Assembly (NCBI GenBank): GCA_050049805.1
Contig: JASFVN010000286.1
Location: forward strand, 1-5,928
Length of the DNA stretch: 5,928 bases
DNA from: JABDNZ01 sp050049805
GTDB taxonomy: Bacteria > Gemmatimonadota > Gemmatimonadetes > Longimicrobiales > Gaopeijiaceae
Direction of reading: 5' to 3'
Below the pieces are notes generated by a model. It worked only from the letters and a program-made list of their open reading frames with translations, did not search any database and was not told the origin of the DNA. This document shows, piece by piece, positions 1 through 5,777 of the stretch. The number at the start of each line of letters is the position of its first letter. Position 1 is the first letter of the stretch. The translations under genes and the position numbers were made by a program.

Positions 1-508
1 CCACGACCAGGAGAATCAGGGTACCCAGCCAGAAGGGAATCCGGTCCCCCGATGCCACGGAGAGAATGTACCCGAGCCCCTGAGCCTGGACCTGGATGTA
101 GAGGATGGTGAAGAGGACCGAGATGACGGCCACCATCACCCGGACGGCCTCGCTCTCATAGAAGTCCGCCAGCATGTCTGCCGGAGTGATGTACCGAAAG
201 GCCTTCCCCAGAGCCCAGATCCGACTTCCCAGGACGTAGGTGATGCCCCCCACCAGAACCGTCCATGTGCCAGCGGCCCAGAAACCGATTCCGTGTGTGT
301 AGAAATACCCACCGGACCCCAGGAAGGCGAAGGCCGAATGGTAGGTGGCCACCACCGTCAGATAGAGGACGATGAAACCGGCCTTTCTCCCGTAGAGGAG
401 GAAGTCCTCCATGTCTACGGTGAGACGCTGGTTCGCCACCGCCCCCAGAACGATGGTGACGATCAGGTAGACGAAGATCAGGCTGGTAGCGACCACCCAG
501 GGTTCCAT
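1..508 (-). CDS. Sodium:solute symporter (SSS family), N-terminal part, runs off the left edge
   Basis: This is an inner-membrane secondary transporter that would use the sodium gradient to take up a small solute. The 169 visible codons begin MEPWVVATSL and give a hydrophobic first helix (about residues 5-24). A typical SSS loop follows, with EDFLLYGRK (34-42), then a second helix containing ATYHSAFAFLGSGGYFYTHG (54-73), which matches the family's conserved 'S-x-x-x-FLG-x-x-G-x-x-Y-x-x-G' block. Further helices lie at about 78-94, 122-138 and 157-169. The ATG at 508-506 is preceded by a GGAGGAGG ribosome site about 9 bases upstream. It starts 24 bp after the DUF3311 stop, so the two should be one transcript. 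DUF3311 pairing occurs with SSS members of the monocarboxylate/pantothenate-like branch, but the substrate cannot be read from this fragment. The family call is firm; the C-terminal two thirds lie outside the window. Confidence 0.92.
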   Translation of the reverse strand, partial: MEPWVVATSLIFVYLIVTIVLGAVANQRLTVDMEDFLLYGRKAGFIVLYLTVVATYHSAFAFLGSGGYFYTHGIGFWAAGTWTVLVGGITYVLGSRIWALGKAFRYITPADMLADFYESEAVRVMVAVISVLFTILYIQVQAQGLGYILSVASGDRIPFWLGTLILLVV

Positions 509-532
509 GCTACCGCCCCTCCTCCGTCGACA

Positions 533-787
533 TCAGAGCTTGCGCCTCAGGGCCCAGATCAGGACTGCAATGAGGGCTCCATAGAGGACCAGGAGGTAGG
601 TGTAGAGGAAAGGAAACCCAAGGATCCAGGGTTCCATCCGGTTCGCGAAGGAGTGTGTAAATGGCGGTTCAACCAGAGCGAAAAGCCCGAAAAAGAGGAC
701 GACGGCAATCCAGCCCTCCCTGGTCCGGGGCAGGAAATGGGACCGGAAGGGGCCTCCCTCGGTCGAGGAACCACGCTGAGGAGTCAT
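533..787 (-). CDS. DUF3311-like small membrane protein, symporter partner
   Basis: This 84-residue protein has two predicted membrane helices, at about residues 25-42 and 56-80. The second contains EPWILGFPFLYTYLLVLYG (52-70), which resembles the GFPF-[FYL]-x-W/Y signature of DUF3311 proteins. That family is typically encoded directly upstream of a sodium:solute symporter, as here, and is thought to be an accessory subunit; the exact role is not established. The first 24 residues are polar and basic and should be cytoplasmic. The ATG at 787-785 lies 7 bp after the stop of the thioredoxin-VKOR gene, and its ribosome site overlaps that stop codon, suggesting translational coupling. It has no cysteine, so it is not an obvious disulfide substrate of the upstream enzyme. 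The coding assignment is strong; the DUF3311 name rests on motif and context, not on a search. Confidence 0.85.
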   Translation of the reverse strand: MTPQRGSSTEGGPFRSHFLPRTREGWIAVVLFFGLFALVEPPFTHSFANRMEPWILGFPFLYTYLLVLYGALIAVLIWALRRKL

Positions 788-794
788 GGCCGCT

Positions 795-800
795 TCACCC
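795..800 (-). promoter_or_regulatory. Ribosome site of DUF3311 overlapping the Trx-VKOR stop codon
   Basis: On the minus strand the sequence GGGTGA ends in the TGA stop of the fusion gene and lies 7 bases before the ATG of the DUF3311 gene. The overlap of stop codon and ribosome site suggests that ribosomes finishing the fusion help start the next gene. Confidence 0.55.
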
Positions 801-2267
801 GGTCCCTCGAGCTGAAGGATCTCTCCGCCAAGCCTCGCCTGCCAGAGGCGATGACGCCCACAGGAGGAGGGTCATGATGACGGCCGAGGTGAGGCACCAG
901 GCGCAGGTGGCCCCGATCACAAAGGGCTCCAGGAAGGTCAGGTAAACGGAGAACAGGGTACCGAAAAGGGAAGCCGCCCACAGGCCCAGGGTCGCCCTTC
1001 GGGAAATGCCCTCGGGTGCGGAGTGACGAAGCACCCAGAGAACGAGGATGGTTCCGTACCCTATCAAACCCAGGACCCCTACAGGGAGAAACCCGAAGAG
1101 GGTGGCGTACTCGCTTTGGTTCACGGTGTTGCAGTCCCCCACGGGCCCGCACACCGCCTCGGTGTGGGTGACCTCGATGTAGCCCAGATACGCAGCAACC
1201 CCTGCACCGATGAGGACGAGGGCCGGAATGATCCATACCGGCCAAGGTGCCGCCTTTACCCGAGGCGGATAACCCCGAAGCACCAGGCTCAGGATCATTA
1301 CCAGCAGGACCAGCACCGAAAGGGTGTTTCCTGCCGGATCCATGTTGAAGCGATCCCACATGGTCATGGACTCGATCCCCCTGGCAGCCTCTGCCAGGCC
1401 AACCGCTCCCACACCTTCCCGGGCATCGTTCCGAGCCTCACCGGCGACGGGGGGGGAAGCCGGAGTTCGACCAGGCTCTCCACCGCCAAGTTCTTCCGCC
1501 TGCCGAGGGGAGGCTGCCGTGTCACCGACCCCCTCTGACACGGCGGCCCCCGCGTTCCCGGGAATCCCGGCACCCTCTGGCTCCTGGCCGGTTTCCCGGT
1601 TCCCACCGGCGGTGTCGGCGGGGTTTGCTTCGCCGGCCTCCTGCACCAACGCTTCACCAACTGCCGCAGCGTCGACCCCGGCGGAGTCCCCGACGGCTCC
1701 TGTGTCCCCTTCAACCGGGGTCGCCCCAGGTCCGCCGGCCTCCTCCTCGGGAGATGCTGGAGGGGGTGTTTCCTCCCCCTCCGGGGGCGGCGTCTGTCGA
1801 GCGATGAGCCGGTCAGGATACCGAGGATCCAGGGCATCCTGTTCTCTCAGGAAGTTGACCAGAGCCGGGTAGTTGGGGAGGTCTACACCGTCCCCGGCCA
1901 GTCCGGCCTCCAGGATGGGAGTAAACCCATTGGGAATCCTGATGCCACCCACAAACACATCATCCCCCACGATCATCATGGGAACCGCCCAGTCATCCTC
2001 GGGGATCTCGTAGTATCGGATGGCCTCCCAGTAGAGGTTGTTGGCCCACTGCTGGCTCGTATCCATCCCCAGGATCACCACGCGACGCCCGTATTCCTCC
2101 TGAAGAGGGATCAGGTACTCGGTGATGACCTGGTGACAATGGGGGCAGGTCGGGTGGTAGAAGAGGATGGCATGAACCACCGATTCCGGTGTCTGCGCCT
2201 GGAGACGCGCCGGAAGCATGAGCACCAACAACCCGAGGATCGGGAACAACCTCTTTACGAAGTTCAT
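795..2267 (-). CDS. Exported thioredoxin-VKOR fusion protein (periplasmic disulfide-bond formation)
   Basis: Residues 1-25 form a signal peptide or signal anchor ending ARLQAQ. Residues 26-150 form a thioredoxin fold with active site C41-P-H-C44 (FYHPTCPHCHQ) and a VP loop at 95-96, the usual cis-proline position. Residues 158-300 are a Pro/Gly/Ala/Glu-rich linker. An extra helix lies at about 314-330, and a VKOR domain at about 343-470. The VKOR part has loop cysteines C373 and C379, conserved S385 and the quinone-side pair C455-A-W-C458. Spacing (C-x5-C, then Ser six residues on) matches the Synechococcus enzyme. Exactly six cysteines are present and all are catalytic. Predicted role: VKOR passes electrons from the thioredoxin domain to quinone, so the thioredoxin domain oxidises exported proteins, replacing DsbA/DsbB. 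The domain order is reversed relative to cyanobacterial VKOR-Trx. The ribosome site is weak (GGAG 15 bases upstream), but no other ATG, GTG or TTG start lies in frame nearby. First gene of a unit with DUF3311 and the symporter. Confidence 0.93.
   Translation of the reverse strand: MNFVKRLFPILGLLVLMLPARLQAQTPESVVHAILFYHPTCPHCHQVITEYLIPLQEEYGRRVVILGMDTSQQWANNLYWEAIRYYEIPEDDWAVPMMIVGDDVFVGGIRIPNGFTPILEAGLAGDGVDLPNYPALVNFLREQDALDPRYPDRLIARQTPPPEGEETPPPASPEEEAGGPGATPVEGDTGAVGDSAGVDAAAVGEALVQEAGEANPADTAGGNRETGQEPEGAGIPGNAGAAVSEGVGDTAASPRQAEELGGGEPGRTPASPPVAGEARNDAREGVGAVGLAEAARGIESMTMWDRFNMDPAGNTLSVLVLLVMILSLVLRGYPPRVKAAPWPVWIIPALVLIGAGVAAYLGYIEVTHTEAVCGPVGDCNTVNQSEYATLFGFLPVGVLGLIGYGTILVLWVLRHSAPEGISRRATLGLWAASLFGTLFSVYLTFLEPFVIGATCAWCLTSAVIMTLLLWASSPLAGEAWRRDPSARGTG
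1368..1796 (-). other. Low-complexity Pro/Gly/Ala/Glu linker between the Trx and VKOR domains
   Basis: This encodes about 143 residues (158-300 of the fusion) made almost entirely of Pro, Gly, Ala, Glu, Val, Ser, Thr and Asp, without cysteine or a long hydrophobic stretch. It should be a flexible, acidic periplasmic tether that lets the thioredoxin head reach both substrate and the membrane-embedded VKOR part. Because of the high GC, several other frames are also open here; they look like shadows rather than genes. Confidence 0.8.
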
Positions 2268-2386
2268 GGGGGGAATGATGATCTCCGGATACCCTTGGAT
2301 GCAACCCGGAAGCCTGCGTTTCCCTTGAGGAGCCCGGAATACACCCCTAAGCTTCCCCCGTGCTTCCCGACGAGGGAACCTTTTTG

Positions 2387-2447
2387 GGACCTGGGTCCGG
2401 AAGGCAGAGTCCTGGTCATCGGTTCAGAGGGACCTCCAGAACGGTCC
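2387..2447. promoter_or_regulatory. Two GGACC/GGTCC inverted repeats in the divergent intergenic region
   Basis: The 197 bp between the divergent starts at 2267 and 2465 contain GGACC-TG-GGTCC at 2387-2398 and GGACC-8 bases-GGTCC at 2430-2447. The second lies just upstream of the CMD ribosome site and could be an operator or a short 5'-leader hairpin. I find no convincing -35/-10 pair for either gene. The five-base arms are short for a GC-rich genome, so this is only a candidate. Confidence 0.3.
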
Positions 2448-2453
2448 TCCAAC

Positions 2454-2458
2454 AAGGA
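2454..2458 (+). promoter_or_regulatory. Ribosome site fixing the start of the CMD-family gene
   Basis: AAGGA lies 6 bases before the ATG at 2465. It selects this start over an in-frame GTG at 2360, whose added residues resemble no family sequence. Confidence 0.6.
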
Positions 2459-2464
2459 ACAGCC

Positions 2465-2776
2465 ATGAGCGATCTACCCCGTCCTCCCGACACCCACCAT
2501 CACTTCGTGGACACCTTCCCTGAATTGGCCAAGGCCTGGGAAACGGTCGGGGCCGCCGGAAAAAACGGTCCTCTAAACGAAAAGACCTGCCGGCTCATCA
2601 AGTTGGCTCTGGCCATGGGCGCCCAGCAGGAAGGCGCTGTCCACGCCAGCGTCCGGAAGGGCCTGGCCATGGGGATCACGCGGCAGGAAATGGAACAGGT
2701 CGTGGTTTTGGCAGCCGGGACCCTGGGCTTCCCTCAGACAGTGGCGGCCTACACCTGGATCAAGGACCTGCTCTGA
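2465..2776 (+). CDS. Carboxymuconolactone decarboxylase (CMD/AhpD-fold) family protein without CxxC
   Basis: This 103-residue, all-alpha cytoplasmic protein belongs to the CMD-like family. Residues 38-100 give the typical helical pattern: NEKTCRLIKLALAMGAQQEGAVHASV, helix turn, then GITRQEMEQVVVLAAGTLGFPQTVAAYTW. In AhpD-type members the first block carries C-x-x-C-x-x-x-H. Here the cysteines are absent (Gln/Glu/Ala region at 54-58) and only H60 is kept, so peroxidase or disulfide-reductase chemistry of the AhpD type is unlikely. C42 is the sole cysteine and lies outside the motif. The family also includes true decarboxylases and many uncharacterised single-domain proteins, so the substrate is unknown. 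The N-terminus has a His triplet (residues 11-13). It is transcribed divergently from the thioredoxin-VKOR gene. The nearest downstream gene is convergent, so this looks monocistronic. Confidence 0.87.
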   Translation: MSDLPRPPDTHHHFVDTFPELAKAWETVGAAGKNGPLNEKTCRLIKLALAMGAQQEGAVHASVRKGLAMGITRQEMEQVVVLAAGTLGFPQTVAAYTWIKDLL

Positions 2777-2786
2777 TCGGATCCGA

Positions 2787-2827
2787 TTCGGTGGGTCCGG
2801 GCGTAGGGCAAAACCGGTGCTACCGAA
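2787..2827. terminator. Hairpin between convergent genes, possible bidirectional terminator
   Basis: TTCGGT (2787-2792) pairs with ACCGAA (2822-2827), and the inner CCGG (2797-2800) pairs with CCGG (2814-2817). Two to four mismatched positions separate them, and the loop is 13 bases. It lies between the CMD stop and the propeller stop and overlaps the latter. No T-tract follows on either strand, so it is not a classic intrinsic terminator. A 12-bp perfect palindrome, ATCGGATCCGAT (2776-2787), adjoins it. Confidence 0.35.
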
Positions 2828-3776
2828 CCTCTTGAATCAGGAGTCGGTCTGAGAGGAAGAGGGGAACGAGGACACGGTTCCTCTCGGCGTCGTATCCCAT
2901 GTCCGCCGGGGACTCGACGTCCTGGATGAGGGCGGAAATGGTACCACCGGAATGGATCCAGTACACCGTCTGGTCGCCCCAGCTCGAGAAGAGGAATCCT
3001 CTCTCCTCCAGGGACACAAAGCCGTCCAGCCCCATCTCCGACGGACCGACCATATCCAGTCGCTCCCCCTCCGGAGTGACATGGAAGATCTCCCCTGAGC
3101 CGAAGGTGACCACGTAGAGCCCTCTTCGGTCCGCGAAAAGTCCGTTCGGTCCTCCCAACTCCTCGCCCTCCAAAACGGTGCCATCAGAAAGGGTGACCTT
3201 CTGAGGCACATCGGCAGTCTGACGCAGGAAATAGACGGCCCCTGGTGCATCGGACGTCCCGGAATCGGAGAAATAGATGTCCCCTCGGCGAGTAGCCGTC
3301 AGATCGTTCAGAAAGGTGGCCTCCTCGAGGCAAAGATCCTGGAAAGGTTCCCCACTGACTCGATGAAAGCGTCGGATGCAGTCGATGTCGGCAACGAAGA
3401 GTGTGTCCGCCACGATGGCCATCCCCTTTGGCGCATCCAGGGTCACCCCCGGTGCGGTGCCATCCAACCACTTCAGCTCCAGCACATCCCCGCCAGGATG
3501 GATGCGGGAAATGAAGCCATTTCCATCCTTCGCCGTCGGGGATCCGTTTATGTTGGAGACCAGGTAGACATCGGACTCAGGATCGTGCAGAACCGACTCC
3601 GGTGTGGAGAATCCCACGTCGGCAAGGGTCAAGAAGAAGAGCGGGCCTGATATCTCCCTGTGCTCCGCTTCGGACCGCGGTGGTTCCGGAACCTCCTGCC
3701 CGCAACCGGCAATGAGCCAGGAAAGAACGACGAGACGCGTGAATCTCGAGTTTCGGATTGCAGAGCGGCCCGGCAT
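2820..3776 (-). CDS. SMP-30/gluconolactonase-like beta-propeller lipoprotein
   Basis: With the chosen start this is 318 residues. A basic N-terminus (RSAIRNSRFTR) is followed by a hydrophobic stretch and the lipobox I-A-G-C with lipidated C25, so it should be membrane-anchored in the envelope. The rest shows repeated beta-blade patterns of about 40-50 residues typical of six-bladed SMP-30/NHL propellers. Candidate metal-site residues of the SMP-30 family are present in order: E60 (PES), N157-D158 (LND), N211 (GPNG) and D251 (LDG). Family members hydrolyse lactones or bind small molecules; the substrate here is unknown. C133 and C149 could form a disulfide. The ATG at 3776 is chosen because GGAGG lies 5 bases upstream. 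An ATG at 3788 and a TTG at 3797 are in frame but lack a good ribosome site. It lies 71 bp after the M14 gene on the same strand and may share its transcript. Confidence 0.85.
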   Translation of the reverse strand: MPGRSAIRNSRFTRLVVLSWLIAGCGQEVPEPPRSEAEHREISGPLFFLTLADVGFSTPESVLHDPESDVYLVSNINGSPTAKDGNGFISRIHPGGDVLELKWLDGTAPGVTLDAPKGMAIVADTLFVADIDCIRRFHRVSGEPFQDLCLEEATFLNDLTATRRGDIYFSDSGTSDAPGAVYFLRQTADVPQKVTLSDGTVLEGEELGGPNGLFADRRGLYVVTFGSGEIFHVTPEGERLDMVGPSEMGLDGFVSLEERGFLFSSWGDQTVYWIHSGGTISALIQDVESPADMGYDAERNRVLVPLFLSDRLLIQEVR

Positions 3777-3781
3777 GAACG

Positions 3782-3786
3782 CCTCC
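3782..3786 (-). promoter_or_regulatory. GGAGG ribosome site deciding the propeller-lipoprotein start
   Basis: On the minus strand GGAGG lies 5 bases before the ATG at 3776. The alternative ATG at 3788 overlaps this site and has no purine-rich ribosome site of its own, and the TTG at 3797 is poorer still. The start at 3776 also gives a signal peptide of normal length. Confidence 0.65.
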
Positions 3787-3824
3787 ATACTATTCAACGA
3801 CTCGCAGCGCCCAACGTATACTCA

Positions 3825-3852
3825 AGGAGCTCATCTACTCCAGGAGCTCATC
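3825..3852. repeat. Short direct repeat (11 bp, 17-bp period) around the M14 stop codon
   Basis: AGGAGCTCATC occurs at 3825-3835 and again at 3842-3852. The second copy contains the TGA stop of the carboxypeptidase gene on the minus strand. Each copy holds the palindrome GAGCTC. It could be a small tandem duplication at the gene end or a protein-binding site; nothing else supports a function. Confidence 0.4.
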
Positions 3853-5665
3853 GGGATCCTCCCCTTAGCTCTACCCATCGAGACCGAACCGTGCCGGCCT
3901 TGTCCGATCGAGCCGTGACCCGCACAAAGGCAGGAGAGTCCTCGGCCCGAACGGTCCACTCGACGGTCTCGGAGGCAGGGCCCACCTCTTCCAGGAAGGG
4001 ACCGGCACCCCGGAGGTGGACCGTTTCCACCCTCCCGTTTCCTTCCATGATCTCGGCCGCCCTCAACCCCAGAAGAAGGACAGGCGGCCTCACCACGGGA
4101 TTACTCACCGTTCCCGACGATGTCTCCTGGCCCACGGCACCCCGTCCTGTGAGGCTGGTGGGAAGAAACCCTTCGTTGGAGACGGTGGCGCTGATGCGGA
4201 ATCTTCCACCACCTAGATCGGTGACGGAAGGGCCAGCCAGAGCAAGCCGGGGCGCCTGGCGAATCAGATACACGATCCACGGAAACTGGGCCTCACACTC
4301 CTCCTCCAGGAACTCCGCCGGCGGGTTCTGACCCCAGAATTTCCTGTGCCAACCACCGATCTCCACCGCCCCCACCTCCGGATGCTCAAACGGGGTCCAT
4401 GGGGAGAAGTATTGCCCCCCCAACTCTTCGTCGTTGAATCTCATTTCCTCGACTTCGTCGATCTCCCCGTCCGAGTTGTAGTCCGTGACCCATGCCTGAG
4501 GTCCGGGCGAGTACTCCGGAACCCACCCCACCACACCCTGATCCCAATACCCCCAGCTGATGAGAGTGCCGTAACGGTGTTCGGTAGGATGCGTGGCGCT
4601 CGGCCGAACCGGCCGGCCGGTGGTCTCCGTGTAGGGGGCACCCAGGTGTTCGATGAGAGCCAGGTCGTTCACGGGGAAGGTGGACGGGGGCGATGCCGAC
4701 GGGAGCCGATAGACGAACCCTCCCGAAGTGTGGCCATGAACGATGCTGGTGATGTTGGGATGCCCGTATAGAAACTTCACCGTGGCATACGTCTCGGGCT
4801 CCGAAAGGGGAAATGGACCCGCCCCGCTCTGCAGGTGGACCCGTTCCCAATTCCGGGGGAAATTCCGATTCATGTCGATCCCCCCGACTCCGTCTTCGTT
4901 GATCCTGCCATCACCGTCATTGTCCACACCCTCGGGAATTACGCGATAGCGGGCCACGCCCCCGGGGATCTCCCGAGCCGGACTCTCCAAGCCCCGGCCC
5001 CCCGCGACCCTCACCATGACTCGGGGGTCATCCGGGTGGGCAAACCAGTCCCCCTCGGGGTCCCGGATCCGCATCGACGTGATCCAACCGTCACCGTCCA
5101 GATCCTCGCCAGGGTCCTCATCGGCCCCTCCATCTTCATCCTCATCCCACGGCCTCACCGTGCTTCGAAGGCTCTGATCTTGTATGAGTGCCAGGTCCGA
5201 GCCGTCGGGGTTGAATTTGGGACGGATGTAAAACGAGTATCGGTCCAGGAGATCGGTGATCTCCGGATCCTGTCCATACCCTGTCAAAAGCCGGCCCAGG
5301 GTATACAGGGCCACCTGGGAAGCCGTCAGTTCGCCGGAGTGGATTCCTCCATCCAGGTACAGGGCCGGCTTTTCCGACGCGGGCCCGGTACCTTCCGACG
5401 TCACCTCCATCACCCAGAGCTTCCTCCCTTCCAGGCTCTCCCCGATGCTGTACAGCTCCGTGAGAGCCGGATAGAGAGCATGAAGCTCCCGGAGGATCTG
5501 CTCTGTCTCTCCGGAACTGTAGTACCGATTCCAATCCACCCTTCCGTCAGGGGCCACCAGCGTATGCCCCTGGGCGTGGAGGGCGCCTCCGGAAAAAGCA
5601 AGGCAGGCGACAACCAGGACCAGGTAGGGTAAGCGTCGGAAAGCATGCACGAGGACACCAGCCAT
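3848..5665 (-). CDS. M14-family zinc carboxypeptidase, secreted, with EF-hand-like calcium loops
   Basis: This 605-residue exported metallopeptidase is predicted to remove C-terminal residues from peptides outside the cytoplasm. Residues 1-31 are a signal peptide ending GGALHA. The M14 domain spans about 45-470. The zinc motif H109-S-G-E112 (GGIHSGE) is present. The substrate-binding N266-R267 (DMNRNFP) follows, then the third zinc ligand in VHGHTSGG (H312 most likely, H310 possible). The catalytic glutamate E435 lies in VEIGGW. Inserted in the domain are acidic loops: D174-D184, D188-R199 (DLDGDGWIT), D248-G259 (DNDGDGRINED) and a textbook EF-hand loop at D395-E406 (DYNSDGEIDEVE). These probably bind calcium and stabilise the fold. 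Residues 475-605 form a beta-rich C-terminal domain of unknown role. AAGGAG lies 7 bases before the ATG. All catalytic residues are present, so it should be active. Confidence 0.95.
   Translation of the reverse strand: MAGVLVHAFRRLPYLVLVVACLAFSGGALHAQGHTLVAPDGRVDWNRYYSSGETEQILRELHALYPALTELYSIGESLEGRKLWVMEVTSEGTGPASEKPALYLDGGIHSGELTASQVALYTLGRLLTGYGQDPEITDLLDRYSFYIRPKFNPDGSDLALIQDQSLRSTVRPWDEDEDGGADEDPGEDLDGDGWITSMRIRDPEGDWFAHPDDPRVMVRVAGGRGLESPAREIPGGVARYRVIPEGVDNDGDGRINEDGVGGIDMNRNFPRNWERVHLQSGAGPFPLSEPETYATVKFLYGHPNITSIVHGHTSGGFVYRLPSASPPSTFPVNDLALIEHLGAPYTETTGRPVRPSATHPTEHRYGTLISWGYWDQGVVGWVPEYSPGPQAWVTDYNSDGEIDEVEEMRFNDEELGGQYFSPWTPFEHPEVGAVEIGGWHRKFWGQNPPAEFLEEECEAQFPWIVYLIRQAPRLALAGPSVTDLGGGRFRISATVSNEGFLPTSLTGRGAVGQETSSGTVSNPVVRPPVLLLGLRAAEIMEGNGRVETVHLRGAGPFLEEVGPASETVEWTVRAEDSPAFVRVTARSDKAGTVRSRWVELRGGSR
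4448..4483 (-). other. Canonical EF-hand loop inside the M14 domain
   Basis: Residues 395-406 read D-Y-N-S-D-G-E-I-D-E-V-E. They fit the 12-position calcium loop fully: acidic or Asn at positions 1, 3 and 5, Gly at 6, Ile at 8, Asp at 9 and Glu at 12. It lies between the third zinc ligand and the catalytic glutamate, so calcium could order the active-site side of the protein. Confidence 0.6.
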
Positions 5666-5724
5666 TCTGGGACTCCTTCCTGTGGGGATCAGGCTGGAAT
5701 AGTAGCCAACCAGGTGACAATCCG

Positions 5725-5738
5725 CCTCTTCAGAGAGG
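5725..5738. promoter_or_regulatory. Small inverted repeat in the M14/CBS divergent intergenic region
   Basis: CCTCT (5725-5729) and AGAGG (5734-5738) are separated by four bases, forming a short dyad between the two divergent genes. It is a weak operator candidate. The rest of the 177-bp gap holds only the promoter candidate and ribosome sites noted separately. Confidence 0.25.
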
Positions 5739-5777
5739 TTCGATGAAATGCCTGCGCGGCGCTGAAGGTTTCGAGTC

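Noticed and set aside
497..637. Identical 12-mer CCAGGGTTCCAT at 497-508 and 626-637, encoding MEPW at the symporter start and inside DUF3311
   Set aside because: Flanking sequence does not match beyond the 12 bases, so it looks like coincidence rather than a duplication.
293..877. Plus-strand open frame of 194 codons opposite the symporter and DUF3311 genes
   Set aside because: It is antisense to two well-supported membrane proteins and its product is a hydrophilic sequence without recognisable features.
1324..1872. Open frame on the plus strand opposite the Trx-VKOR linker
   Set aside because: The Pro/Ser/Ala-rich translation mirrors the low-complexity linker on the other strand; there is no independent evidence for a gene.
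2360..2464. In-frame upstream extension of the CMD gene from a GTG at 2360
   Set aside because: No ribosome site fits, the added 35 residues look like random translation of intergenic DNA, and the ATG at 2465 has AAGGA at good spacing.
3777..3797. Longer starts of the propeller lipoprotein (ATG 3788, TTG 3797)
   Set aside because: Neither has a convincing ribosome site, and the ATG at 3788 would bury the GGAGG used by the ATG at 3776.
4608..4621. Perfect 14-bp palindrome ACCGGCCGGCCGGT
   Set aside because: It lies within M14 codons (T-G-R-P-V) and is simple GGCC repetition expected in GC-rich coding DNA.
4835..5632. Long open frame on the plus strand opposite the M14 gene (265 codons)
   Set aside because: It is antisense to a gene with all catalytic motifs, and its translation shows no domain or compositional signal; it is a shadow of GC-rich codon use.
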